NCBI GenBank assembly: GCA_002110485.1
Contig: MOWL01000067.1
Span: 2,418,001 to 2,482,000 of the forward strand
From: Emergomyces orientalis
Lineage: Eukaryota; Ascomycota; Eurotiomycetes; Onygenales; Ajellomycetaceae
Reading direction: 5' to 3'
DNA: 64,000 bases
The position numbers and the translations under genes were made by a program. Positions 10,711 to 21,825 of this stretch are shown here, piece by piece. The stretch's first letter is position 1; each line of letters opens with the position of its first letter. The notes beneath the pieces were generated by a model. That model ran no database searches and was not told the DNA's origin. It saw nothing but the letters and a program-made list of their open reading frames with translations.

Positions 10711-12707
10711 ACGCCAGTATTTAACCGGCCCGGTCTTATTACATGATTTGATACCAAAAGATCTTTAGTCTCTCTTCTCATTCGGCGAGGGTTTTATATT
10801 TTTCGGCCCATGACCTTGTGTTTTTACCAACCAGGTTGTTTCTGGAACGGGCGGGGTCCTGTTTAATTCACCATATGACCTTGATACCTCAAAACACCTG
10901 ACAACCCTCATACATCCTTCACAGCCATCTATTACTTTTCCTTTTCCCCCTTTTTTCTCTGTTGATTAACTAATCGTACTTATCGTGGGCGTTTCCCGCA
11001 CTTCAGGGGTGCCTTTTGAACTTGATCTTTTTTGTATATTTTCCCTACCATTTTTTTTTTTTTTGTATTATAGTTCCCTTTCCTCTGTTGCGTTCACAAA
11101 AATGGGTAGGATGGACAAGACTGAAAAAAACTGATTATGATATCTTATCTTCTTTTCCTTCCCTCAACAGAACGTTCCGAATTTAGCACAAAATCTGAAG
11201 GAATATTTTTTCTGAAGGAATGGTTTTAGTATCAGTCTCCGGGTGATCGGATCACAAGTAAACAATATCTACAAGGCCTAGGAAGCCAGAAATAGTAATT
11301 TCTCCTCTCTTTCTACTAGATTTCCCCCTCATATTGATATCTCCAATATTTCCCCTCATGTTACCGTAGTATCCCCCCATTAATTTTTCCCATTGCAAGA
11401 TAGGGATTGACAATTACAAGGCCTACCCGGCTCTTTTCGCCCGCCACGAAATTAATTACCGCCTGAGGGGTAATCTATGGTCTTCCGCAGCGATACAGGC
11501 CAAAGTGCCAACAGAACTTGGATGTTCCCTCCAGTCGCAATTCTGTTGGAGTTGACATTTCTGCATGAATATATCAGCACTGCCTTAACTACTAGTATCC
11601 ATGGATGCAAGCATCAATGGGGAGAGAAAGCTAGAGTGATTGAAAGTAACTACAGCACGATTGATACCAAAGATATCTGTTCTGGAGAAACGTTGGCTAG
11701 AAAGGAGTAGTATATGGGTTTCAGTTAAGAGATCCATTGCCAAAAATTTCGGCTCTTGGTTCGTAATTTGGGTGATATATTCAAGACTCCAAAGTTGATA
11801 TTTCCACGAGCGCTGGCGAGCTAAGAGCATGTTTGTTCCTGGTGAACTGATCCATGGGGGATGCAGCGGCTGTGGAGATAAGATCAGTTCACACCTCGAG
11901 CCTAAATGCCTAAGTACTATTCAACAAAATAACACCATTGCAAGAAGTGTTATCTTTTATTATTATTGTTCCAAGCAATAATTCAATCATGCTCCCCATT
12001 CCTTTTGCTTTCTTCAGTACTATCCCTTGCCGGAATAGGCTAAGCTAGGCTGCGGCTTACGCTGTAAATTTAGGCTTGAAGTGGCTGTCCACTGATGACC
12101 CGAGCCTTGACAAAATCGGGATCCTCAGGGACGACGCGCCTCCGCATGATCGTCCCAGTTCTACCCAGAAATCTTATCACCCACTGAAATCACCTCTGCC
12201 TCTCTCATGACGAACCGTCGGTATTTTAGTCATCGGCTCTGACGGATGGAGGTTTCCACAGCTGCCAATCTACCAGCCATTTTTATTTAGTTTAATGATG
12301 TTTGATCTCTTCCTTCCAAGAGAGTGTTTTAGTTTAATATTCCTTAACAGTCGGCGTTAACAAAAACTCTTTTTTGTGGTGGTGGCGACCAGAGCCATCG
12401 ATTCCAATACATCATACTAAGTTTTTTCCTCCCGGATCTCTCCATATAAACATTTCCTTAGCATATTTTCCGGTCATATCTGCCCAGGTACCTAGGCAAA
12501 GGCACACCCTGTAAATATATAGCCACCACCAGACAAGTTTTTTTCTTATTAGATCTCCGCCGCCCCGCCTCCGGTCCTTTGCTGACTTCCCCACCACCCA
12601 ATATTCAACATATCTCCTTCTCTTTCATATCTGGTTTCCCTCGTATCTTTTTTTTTCCTTTCAATCAGTTTGGCTATTTTGTATACTATCTATAAGGGTG
12701 GTTAAAT
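10711..12707. other. Intergenic between NFS1 and IDO
   Basis: Two kilobases containing the NFS1 3' end and the upstream region of the dioxygenase. Pyrimidine tracts near 11050 and 12640 fit a fungal promoter. No conserved protein, RNA gene or transposon was recognised. Confidence 0.55.
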
Positions 12708-14320
12708 ATGCTTCCTCCCCTCCCTTCCCTCGCGGACTACGGCATTTCCCCCGTCACAGGCTTCCTCCCTGAGGATACTCCGCTGCAGAGACTACCAGAC
12801 CCGTACTATGCAAAATGGGAGTCCATAGTCACCAACCTACAGGCGCTACTGCTTAGCCATCGGTTGCGACCTACAATTGATAATATGCCAGTCCTCTCAA
12901 CGGCGAAATTAAAAACCGAACCGGAATGGCGAAGAGCATATGTTTTATTGGCGTTCATGTTGCATGCCTATATTTGGGGTGGTGATACTCCTGCTGAGGT
13001 ACGTATATTGTTTATTTTATATGCACGCCATTTTTTTTTTAATTTTCTTTTCTTAGGGGGGCTTTTTCTTTTTCTTTTTTTTTTTCTTCTTCTGTTCTTG
13101 GGGGAGGGGTTTCGTAGCGTATTTGCGAAGATCATTAATGACACTTCTATTTCTAGATAATCCCCCAACCCATCTCAATCCCCCTCTTAAAAATCTCCGC
13201 ACATCACGAACTTCCCCCCGTTGCTACATACTCCAGCTTGTGCCTCTGGAACTACAAGCCTATTTTTCCTGAAGAACCGGCCGACAACATCGAAAACATT
13301 ACCTCGCTTTTCACTTTCACCGGTTCCCTCGACGAGCAATGGTTCTATCTTGTCTCCATCGCTATGGAATCCCATGGCGCCTCCACCATTCCTTTAATGC
13401 TCAACGCCATTGCCGCCGCCCGCCAAAATAACACAAAGTTAGTCATAGAATGCCTACGGACATTTGCCCAACGGATCGACGAGATCTCAGACATCTTGCA
13501 ACGCATGTACGAGAACTGCGACCCACACGTCTTCTACCACCGCATCCGCCCCTTCTTGGCCGGCAGCCAGAACATGAGCGATGCAGGATTACCGGATGGT
13601 ATCATCTATGACGACGGAACGGGATCGCAGACCCGCCATTATTACGGCGGCGGCTCCAATGCGCAGAGCTCTTTGATCCAGTTCTTCGATATAGTACTGA
13701 ATATCGAACACCGCCCAACCGGCGAAAAGCGAAATGAGAAGCCTGAAATCCCCTCGTCACTTGAGGGAGGTAGTAGCCAGGCGCCCAATAAGCGACATAA
13801 CTTCATCATGGAGATGCGCTCGTACATGCCGGGCCCGCACCGGCGTTTCCTCGAACATGTAGCCAGCGTCGCAAATCTCCGCGATTACGTCTTGGAACAC
13901 AGCTCGGATGGCGCGCTGTGCGCCGCCTACGATTCCTGTCTAGCTATGCTCCGCGCCATGCGCGACAAACATATCCAAATGGTCTCGCGTTACATTATCA
14001 TCAAAGCTCGCGAAGCGCGCATTCATCAGGGCAAGTGTGCCAGTCCGCGCGCTGCCCCTGGAACCTCCGGAAAGGCTCGGGCCGTTAATCTTGCCCATCC
14101 CGTAACTGGAAATGGGGATGGGGTTGTCAAGCCAGCCTCGGGGAGTGGAAGCAAAAGCCTACGGGGAACTGGCGGGACTGCATTGATACCTTTCCTCAAA
14201 CAGGCACGTGATGAAACTGGGGAGCCTGCCGTCGGATTGCTGGTGAAGGAGTTGGCGAATCATGGCCCTGCAAAGGCTACCATGGGTGAATCAAACGAGC
14301 TTGTGATGTCAACAGACTAA
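12708..14320 (+). CDS. Indoleamine 2,3-dioxygenase
   Basis: Heme dioxygenase opening the indole ring of L-tryptophan to N-formylkynurenine, the first step of the kynurenine route to NAD (yeast BNA2). Two exons (12708-12998, 13157-14320) give 484 residues. Family marks are PLPSLADYGISPVTGFLP at the N-terminus, LLAFMLHAYIWGG, MRSYMPGPHRRFLEHV, and the proximal heme histidine at H369 in DKHIQMVSRYI. A Gly/Ser-rich tail follows GTGGTALIPFLKQARDET. The 158-nt intron is very T-rich before its acceptor and keeps frame. Fungi often carry several IDO paralogues with different tryptophan affinity; which one this is cannot be told from the sequence alone. Confidence 0.95.
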
Positions 14321-15105
14321 AACTGTGAGACTGGCAGGTTCGTGAGTAACCGACGAGAGTGAAAGCTGGTTGGACTATTGATAACCGCATCAAGGCTGGT
14401 GACAATGGTTTGGATTTTCTGGTTGTAAATGACGAGCACTTAGTTTTGGACATTTTTCCCCCGATATATTGGATAGACGTTACACTTGTCTCATGCATGC
14501 TACATATATATATATTTTCATCCGCTGTTTCTCTCATTTCTTTCGACGTGGATGCGTTGCGTCTTCTGCAGGCATTGATTGTTGTATATACTACAATTGC
14601 CTCTCTCCTCCATCCAATTGTTTCGTCGGTTGGTGGGCTGCGCCTCTTACATCTCTTGCATCTATTGATTGTTCCATATATACAAAGGTATTTTATATCC
14701 CATCTATATGTATTAATTTTTGGTTAACTATATCATCCTTCTCGCATGCAAATGTGGTCCCTAGTACCACTCCTAGGCTTGTGAAACATCCAGGAATGCC
14801 TTCCTCTAATTACCAAATACGCTGAAGGTGCGTGGGGGAAGCAATGGATGAGATGAAATGAACTGAAATCTTAGTTGGTTGAAATTTGTTGCGGGAGACT
14901 TAGAATTAGGCATTAACTATCAAAATCAACTCACTTGCTCAAGAGAATGGAAATATCGCTTTCAGTCGACTGGACAGTTCCAATTGCCCCTTGCCATTTC
15001 AATCTCGTGAACATTCTTTATGCGCTGCTAGATACAAGAAATGCTTGGGAATGTGAATTGTCACGTTGGTTAGACGTATGAAACGGGTAGGTTGGGAGAT
15101 TTCAT
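14321..15105. other. Intergenic between convergent genes
   Basis: Shared 3' region of the plus-strand dioxygenase and the minus-strand BTB gene. Open frames here have no motifs. Nothing further is seen. Confidence 0.55.
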
Positions 15106-16039
15106 CTACAAATCGGAAACGATGGCCATTTGTTCGATCCCGGTACGGATAATTTGTTCGCCCAAGGTGTCGTCATGAGATAACTCAACTACATTCCAGC
15201 TAGTGGCGTCTTCACATGAGTCAACCAAGTGCTGTTCGTCTTTGGACGTAGTGCATTTATCTCGGGGGTGATTTGCGGCTTGCTTGCTCCGGATATGATC
15301 AGTGAAAGCTTTCCTAATGTAGGTAGAAGTGAGGTGCAAGTTAACAATCATCCTTGTACACGAGCAAATAAATTTCTTAAAAGCATTGCACATACCCATC
15401 CTCAGACATCCATCCAGCGTTAAACTTGAGCTTCTTTTTCACTGCCAAGTAGTGTGATGTAGATTCCTTGTCGTATTTGGCACCAACGGCTTGACGAGCG
15501 TTGAGGCACCGACGGCCGCATTGGTCCGGTTTGCCGTGGTGAACGTAAATTCCACGTGGACACAGGTAGATCATCGGTTGGGATTCCTTCGTACGGATCA
15601 ATTGTACATCGATAACATTGCTGTCATGGTACAAAGAGTGCTCTATCTCGCAATTGTACGTCTCGTGGGTAATTTCCCAGGTAACGCATTTCAGAAAACA
15701 TTGATCCTCCAGGAAGGTAATCAAGCCCGGACACTCAAAATACTTTGCTTCTTGAAGAAGCCCCGCGTAAAATCCATAATTATGACCGCGGGCTGCGCTG
15801 AAATCTAGAGGGAAAATCCCTCGACGGAGATATTCAATAATGTGGCCGAAGAAAGAAGGGGTACCTTCAAAGTAGACAGAACCATCTTGCTGCTTCTGAT
15901 TGAGCCACGGCCCAGAGAAGAAGTTCTTGAAGAAGTTGCTTCTTCCAACCAAGGTTTCAATTCTGGTCGAGTAATAGCGATCGCCAACTTGGATTTTGAT
16001 AGGGCCTGCCATAACACTTTTCGGTCTAGATGATTGCAT
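15106..16039 (-). CDS. BTB/T1-domain protein, KCTD-like
   Basis: Two exons (16039-15396, 15313-15106; intron 82 nt) give 283 residues. Residues about 14-120 look like a T1-type BTB domain: IKIQVGDRYYSTRIETLVG, then a Phe/Leu-rich core, YFEGTPSFFGHIIEYLRRG, and LLQEAKYFECPGL. This fold forms oligomers and in animals often links substrates to cullin-3. The second half has CPRGIYVHHGKPDQCGRRC, a Cys/His grouping that might bind metal, and then a variable tail. A nearby second methionine (MAGPIKI, 16012) is a possible alternative start. Function is unknown. It stands alone between intergenic stretches, so context gives no clue. Confidence 0.8.
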
Positions 16040-16517
16040 TCCGGTGGCTAGCCCTGGTATATGTACTGCAATTCGATTTGATAAGAGTATGCAGAAAAAG
16101 CGGTGCCCGGGATATAATACGACTGCGGGATGTAGATATGATAAGGGTGGGAGTCATCTTGGAAAGGAGCGTTTGGAGGTTGGAGGCGACTAGCTGGTAT
16201 ATATAAATGAGTAACACCATCGGCCAAAACATTCCAGCAGAATGTAGAATAACTAAACCTGAGGGTTGAGTCAGGCAACGAACATAGATCGGAGAAAAGC
16301 AAGGATGAAATCAGGGAGAAAACAGGGCGTTCGTACCCAAGGCGTCGCTAAATGATTGTGCAGTACAAAGAGGCTTCATGTCAATGTCTTGCTTAACAGA
16401 GCTCTCTAGAGTTTCAGCGCACTCCAGTAGAAACTCTTGAGGAATTCCCCAGTCACCATATTTTATCAACCATCTTTAAGCCGTTTCTATGAATGACTAA
16501 GTTTTGCTGTTACTCCC

Positions 16518-16541
16518 AAAAAAAAAAAAAAAAAAAAAAAA
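16518..16541 (+). repeat. A24 homopolymer
   Basis: Twenty-four adenines preceded by CTCCC, matching the length and left flank of the tract at 5285-5308. Confidence 0.9.
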
Positions 16542-16740
16542 GGACGCCTGAGTCAGTGTTTTCACTTCAAAATGTGCGCATACTATATCTCCTATAACGG
16601 CATTCCCAAAGAAAGGGTCTAGATTCAATAAGTGGTGCAGAAACAATGATCCCAATTTTCAGGAAAGGTAGCTTAGGTACTTTATTGGAATGCTTAAGAG
16701 ATCGATCACAATATTCTCTCTAAGATACAGAGTTTGTCGG

Positions 16741-16764
16741 AAGAAGAAGAAGAAGAAGAAGAAA
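16741..16764. repeat. (GAA)n microsatellite
   Basis: About eight GAA units in non-coding DNA upstream of the BTB gene. Confidence 0.85.
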
Positions 16765-17612
16765 AGGAGGTTGGATTAGATACGGAGACAGTCACGTGGC
16801 GAACAGTGCTCCATAGATTCTTGACCGACGACTCCACACCTCGTGCCAATCATCTGCGTTAATAAGCCGTATTTAGCAGAAATGCAACCTCGAGGGTACA
16901 ATCCAGATCTGTTGAAGGTGGCCAGGAACCTCGGGAGTGCTTTTGACATATCTGCCTCGAAGCCCTTCTCCCTTGCGCATAATTTCCCTTTTTGAAATAC
17001 TTTATTCCGTGTCTAAAACCGGATACAAGCTGCATAAGCCCGGAGATCCCAATGAGAGTTCAGCGTATCTCAAGTCACAAACGATATCAGCTAGCGGTGA
17101 ATAAACTTCGGTTGAGGAATTTGCGCCTGAAAATCTCATCACTAGTTACTCTGCGAAAATACAACTACCATCACTTAAGTTGTAAAGATATTGTGATGTT
17201 TACATCGCTGATTCTCAAGGGTGAGCATCACCACCCATGGCAACTACCGAGAGGTATGAAACAGTGGAACAGCCGTTCATGCGAAATGGGCCAATATAGT
17301 GCGAAATCTTTGGAATTTCTCTTAGAGTATCTTGTTTGTTAAACAAACCGCTACTATAACTATGTAGGTAATTGCCGTTCAAGCCAACATATATCTACGA
17401 ACCATCATGCTTTGCCAACTACGATTTATATGTCACCACACAGAAGACTTTTCCGTCCCCCCGATTCTAATATTCGAAGCACAACCTCTTGAACAATGAG
17501 TTTGTCGCACTCCCATATAAAACCGTAGTTTTGTTTGATGATGTCTACCAGCGAGAACAATGGGGATAAAGATAGTAAAGACCAAGGGACATATAGGCAG
17601 CTAAACTGCACT

Positions 17613-18709
17613 TCAATCTTTTCCTCCTATGCCTTGGGTTTGCTTTCCGATCCATTCGTGTCCGCCACCCTGTCTGATGTAACATTCCGCGGGGGAAGTG
17701 CGGAGGGAACCAGGAGTATGATTCACGGTGAACTGCACCACCTCGGGTCTAGAGTAGTGTCCAGCACCATCCACCAGACTTTAACATTGGCCACCTGAGC
17801 TAGGTCAATCTCAGCTTCAAGTAGGTCTTCTGTTTCTCCCGTTATAGGCCCGGCAAGATAGAAACAGAATGGGTGTATGATCGCCGACCATCCACTTCCA
17901 GCTTTCACCATGTTTGTTTCACCAATATTCTCGCGCAACCATTTAAGGCAAGTTTTATCAACATAATTTGAGGCTGAAATCACGAAGACCTGTGCCGTGA
18001 GTGCATGGGTTTTCATCAATGCCTCAATTTGAATGTCGGCGACAGTCTCAAAGCCGGAGATTGTGGAGAGTGAAGGCCATGCGCCGGCGTGTATGTGTTG
18101 CTATCAATGCCTGCCGTGCGCCATTCATAGTATGTTTCCAACAACATAAGCCTCCTAGGTTGTATCCTGCTTTGGTCTCATAGCAGCGCAGAGTCGAACC
18201 GTCACCCTGGGACCATACGAAGCGCTCAGCGAATGTGGGTTGGATTTTGCGGTGTACGCTGAGGATTGTGCCGTCACTATCAATATTGACCTGAGAGTTG
18301 AATAACGCATAGCCACCTGATACCCGCTCTGAGGTTCCCAGGCTGATTGTTATCCCGAAAGATCGACAGGCCGTTTGAATCTGTCCAATCTCGTCTCCGT
18401 CAACTACGACGCTTTGTTCCGCATATTTTTGAATTGCATCCACTTGGTTCAGAGGAGCGTAGCAGTTGATGAAGTACTATTGCCCCTTTCGAAATTAGTA
18501 TACTAAAATGCAAATCGGCCCCAGACAATTGAAGCCTTAGGCTAAAAAATAAGACATACAGGAAACCCAGGAATAAAGGCTTCTGGGAACACAAGCAAGG
18601 ATATACCTTGCTTCGCAGCTTACTCAATGAATTGTAAACCTTTTCCCGTGGTCGCAGTCTTATCCATAAAAATTGGCGCTGCATGGACGGCCGCAGCCTT
18701 GAGCTGCAT
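17613..18709 (-). pseudogene. Nitrilase pseudogene (three lesions)
   Basis: Degraded copy of a carbon-nitrogen hydrolase of the nitrilase branch, which turns nitriles into acids plus ammonia. Family sequence runs almost end to end: VHAAPIFMDKTATT at the start, FPEAFIPGFP with the catalytic Glu, HRKIQPTFAERFVW with the catalytic Lys, and NLGGLCCWKHTMNGARQAL with the catalytic Cys, then WPSLSTISGF and QFTVNHTPGS near the end. An 83-nt intron (18559-18477) still splits it as expected. Three breaks are visible: an in-frame TAA at 18622-18620 after 29 codons, with coding similarity continuing past it; a frameshift at about 18090-18105 between ARQALIA and AGAWPS; and a one-base loss near 17772 within VWWDGAGHYSR. 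The CWE usually found after the nucleophile reads CWK. I infer that the gene is dead, unless these are sequencing errors. Confidence 0.88.
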
Positions 18710-19585
18710 TTTGGTATCTCGCCACGAGCCATGATGATGAACTATTTATGCGGTATGGCTTGCTTAGAAGATGACGGGTGGTAGGCATCTGAGTGAAGTT
18801 TGTATGAGAATGAGGACATCTGGCACTGCCTGTCTCGGCACGCTTGCAGAAGATTCGCTAACTCCGGCCTCCTCTTGGCTCTTATCAAACCAAGTGGGGA
18901 TGATATTCCTTATCCCCACTTGAAACAATGCACCGTAACCTGCATCTCAGCCGGATTGATGAGCTAGGTTGAATTGGATGTCATGGCATCCATTCGTAAC
19001 GACGCAAGGCGCCTTAACCGCACAGTGAGAAATGTCGTAGATAATGAAGCTGGCGATTATTGCCATATCGTTTTGTTAACTATTTAGCAACGTTTCCAAC
19101 GACATGGTGTTTAATGAAATGGTTAGTAATATTGGTAAAAGTCCGTCGTTCGGATGGTCAAATAGTACGTATCCCCAGTCGATTATCCCGATTTTTACCT
19201 GATGCTATATTCACTAGTCCAGTCCATCTCATAAAGAGAACATGAACTGCGCGATATAGAACCAAAAACCATGTGCTTTGCGAGGAGTTAGATACCCCCA
19301 CTCATGATATAAAACTTCATTATTCTCGTATACAAAATATGCGAAACTTTCAGAGAAATTTTATGAAGATTTTACGAAGTTCAAAAGGCTTTGCTTTGAA
19401 ACTGTATCGACCACACATTTTACACTTTCGAAGCGTCAAATCGAAAAAATTCATGTACACATACAAAACTTAAAAGCATTACTCGTACCGCAGCCGGATA
19501 TCATCTTTGGTTCGGAAAAACAATAGGAAAAACAAGAAGGACCCCCAAATAAATACACACTATTTCAGAAATTCCCAAAAGGCTT
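18710..19585. other. Intergenic, former nitrilase promoter
   Basis: Contains the CreA-type inverted repeat at 18891-18922 and a near-palindrome GGATGTCATGGCATCC at 18976-18991, both upstream of the nitrilase pseudogene. The right end is the 3' side of the small CsbD-like gene. No gene is supported. Confidence 0.55.
18891..18922. promoter_or_regulatory. Inverted repeat with paired CreA-type sites
   Basis: CAAGTGGGGAT (18891-18901) and ATCCCCACTTG (18912-18922) are exact reverse complements around a 10-base spacer. Each arm contains GTGGGG, which fits the published CreA consensus SYGGRG. It lies about 185 bases upstream of the nitrilase pseudogene start. Binding is an inference. Confidence 0.45.
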
Positions 19586-20152
19586 TCACTTCGTCTCCTT
19601 GCCTTCAGCACCCCATCGGTTATCGATCTCTTGTTCAGCTTTCTTCTGTTGCAATTTCCCTTCCTCATGCATCTGTTTAAACTTCCTTCTCTCAGCCTCG
19701 GCTTCCATTCTTTCCTGATCAGTACCGCCGAATCCAGGCCCAGAAAAAAGCTCTCCAACTTTGCCCGTCACACGGTCTCCGGCTCCTTCACCCCATTTCT
19801 GCGCTTGTTTGCGTACCTCTTGCTGTTCTCCCTCTTCATTTTGACGTTCACCGGCTTTGCGGAGGGTTTCGTTGCCAATGGCGGCGCCGATGGATTGTTT
19901 GGCAGAGCCGACGGTTTGGTTGTATTGTCCGCTTGGTTGGGATTGTGTCTGGCGCGGGATGTTAGTTATATACTGGGGAATGTATATTGTAAATAAATGG
20001 AACGAGGTTCATACATCGTGTTTGTTCTGGTTATCATCAGAGGTAGTGCTTCCCGTTACTTTGTTGACAGTGTTCTTGACAGTACTAGACACCTGCTCCA
20101 GGTAGGATGGAATGGTTTCCTGGCGCTGGGGATTGTTGGTGCTGGAAGACAT
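19586..20152 (-). CDS. CsbD/Hmp1-like small stress protein
   Basis: Two exons (20152-20015, 19948-19586; intron 66 nt) give 166 residues, very hydrophilic and rich in Gln, Glu, Lys and Gly. The first exon has SYLEQVSSTVKNTVNKVTG. The second has QTVGSAKQSIGAAIGNE, the CsbD-like repeat with G-x-AKQxxG spacing, then KWGEGAGDRVTGKVGELFSG, and ends in a charged helix (ERRKFKQMHEEGKLQQKKAE). Fungal relatives are annotated as mismatched-base-pair and cruciform DNA recognition protein Hmp1. CsbD proteins in bacteria are general-stress proteins. The DNA-binding role is carried over from the Ustilago protein and is not shown by this sequence. Upstream CRE-like sites fit stress control. Confidence 0.85.
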
Positions 20153-20918
20153 GACGTTAGATTGTATGGGGTTGTTTGATATATATCGATGAGAAGGTGC
20201 AAGTTATGTTCAAATTAGATCTTAGTCTGAGAGGTCGTTCGAAGTTGGTTGACATGGGATAATACTCAAGATTTTTAAGGCACATCGTGCTCTTTTTATA
20301 CACGACCCATGTATCCAAAAATCAAGTTCTGATGGTAGCAAACATCCTTATGGCTGCGAGCTGTGATATCATCGCAACATCTTCTGTCCCCCCTATGATA
20401 TCATCAGGAGAAATTGTAGCTTCAATTACGCTTCGGTGATGTCATCGGACGATCCACATTTGGCGCCAAGCGCGAGCCTTCCCGAGCAACCGCGCGGGAA
20501 ATTCCCAGGCACGGGGCGGGTCGTTGTTATTTCACTTTTTGTGCGCTACGACGTCAGAGGAGCTTCTGAATGTCTGCACATTGACTGCAGGTCGCTGCTA
20601 GGTTCGTCCTGAAATACCGAGAGGAGGGACACTGGTATGTTCTGACGTATGTACAGTTCAAAAAACAATCATAAACAAATCAGCTTTGGGCTATTCGTCA
20701 AGTGAAAAGGACCTCGGGAGCTCTCAAATCCCCGCTTTGGTAGAAATACAGAAGCGCACAAGACTTTTTTTCTTTCAGGTGACATCTTATCCTTTGAACG
20801 CATGTTATATCTATTATTGCCCCAATAAATCTATCCAAAATTTTCCATTAACCGAAATTCGCAAGAAGTTGAAGTTCTATATATACACGAAGGGAAAAAA
20901 ACGAAACAAATCTGGCGA
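20153..20918. other. Intergenic, small stress gene promoter and ERG2 3' side
   Basis: Includes TGATGTCA (20437-20444) and GACGTCA (20550-20556). The rest is AT-rich up to the ERG2 stop. No gene is supported. Confidence 0.5.
20437..20556. promoter_or_regulatory. Two CRE/ATF-like sites
   Basis: TGATGTCA at 20437-20444 differs by one base from the TGACGTCA palindrome, and CGACGTCA at 20549-20556 also differs by one base. They lie about 285 and 400 bases upstream of the CsbD/Hmp1-like start. Atf1/AtfA-type stress factors use this site; use here is inferred. Confidence 0.3.
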
Positions 20919-21825
20919 TTAAAATTTCCCGACTAACAGCTGCTCACCCATTCCTTTCGCGGTCCAATATACAGTCTTCCAAAGATTAACAAGATCCAAC
21001 GTGCTCGTGAACGTGTCGACAAAGCCAAACGGAAGCATCGATGGGATCCATCCTGTCAAACGACGAAGCCAACAGTCAGCAAAATTACTTACTCGCATGG
21101 AAATCGGAGCGGAGATATTAAAGCAGAAGAATAGCGGAAAAAGGGGGGAAAGGGAGGATTTTCACCTTGCGCCAACTCCAACGCCCATCCATGCAACTGG
21201 TACTGCGATACTTCCCCTCTCTTCAGCCAATTCTGGTCACCAGGATAATATTCCGTCGCCTCAAGTTCTCCAGGCATAAACCGTCGCTCAACGCCATGCA
21301 AGATGGTAAAATAGTCGTGAGCAAGGTGCACACCTGAGTGGCCCTCGGTTCCCAACGGCGTGCCGTAGAAGATAAGATATTCGCTAATGGACGCGTGGAG
21401 GATGAGCATTGCGCCCATTGCATTGCCATGGTTGCTGGAGAGAAAAGAAAATTAAAAATTAGTAAGATTGCGCGTACGCGTCGCGGATAAAAAAAACCGT
21501 GGATTTCTCGTTCTCATTGCATGAATCCTTTTCGGAATATAGGGGGTTTAGGCGCTCGAGAGTACTATTTTTGTTCAGAAACTCACCTGAAAACCCAACG
21601 AGCTGGATCCGTGTCGAAGGGTAACACATGTTTATCCCCGTATTCCAGACGTAGTGCCTGGTTGAGATCCGTCATCAAATCAGTAACATTGTTCGGGTGT
21701 CGTTCAATTGAAGCCTTGGACAGCTCCTGAAGCCTCTGCGGATCGAAGATATAGAATCTTGGGAGAGCTTGGTCAAGCTTGTAGAGCCCGACGAGGAGGA
21801 GAGGGAGGAAGGGGAGGAATCGCAT
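20919..21825 (-). CDS. erg2: C-8 sterol isomerase
   Basis: ER enzyme moving the sterol double bond from C-8 to C-7 in ergosterol synthesis (fecosterol to episterol); a target of morpholine antifungals. Three exons (21825-21587, 21434-21166, 21052-20919) give 213 residues, the usual length. The start codes a single hydrophobic N-terminal membrane segment (RFLPFLPLLLVGLYKL). Core motifs are VFSNHGNAMGAM, ILHASISEYLIFYGT, LGTEGHSGVHLAHDY, YYPGDQNWLKRG and, across the last intron, ALELAQGWIPSMLPFG. The end DTFTSTLDLVNLWKT and LLVGKF is typical. It is homologous to the animal sigma-1 receptor, which shares this fold. All three exons join in frame. It lies next to no other ergosterol gene in this window. 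Confidence 0.96.

Larger units (their letters stand above)
16040..17612. other. Intergenic upstream of the BTB gene
   Basis: Promoter side of the BTB gene and the 3' side of the nitrilase pseudogene. It contains an A24 tract (16518-16541), a GAA run (about 16741-16764) and CACGTG at 16793-16798. A 116-codon open frame near 16992-17342 lacks a good start and any motif, and is not called. Confidence 0.5.

Noticed and set aside
16992..17342. A 116-codon frame between the BTB gene and the nitrilase pseudogene
   Set aside because: No ATG at the start, basic and low-information composition, no recognisable motif or splice partners.
18600..18630. Explaining the nitrilase stop by an intron starting GTAAGC
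   Set aside because: A GTAAGC does overlap the stop, but the sequence after it encodes the catalytic FPEAF block in the same frame, so removing it as an intron would delete the active-site glutamate.
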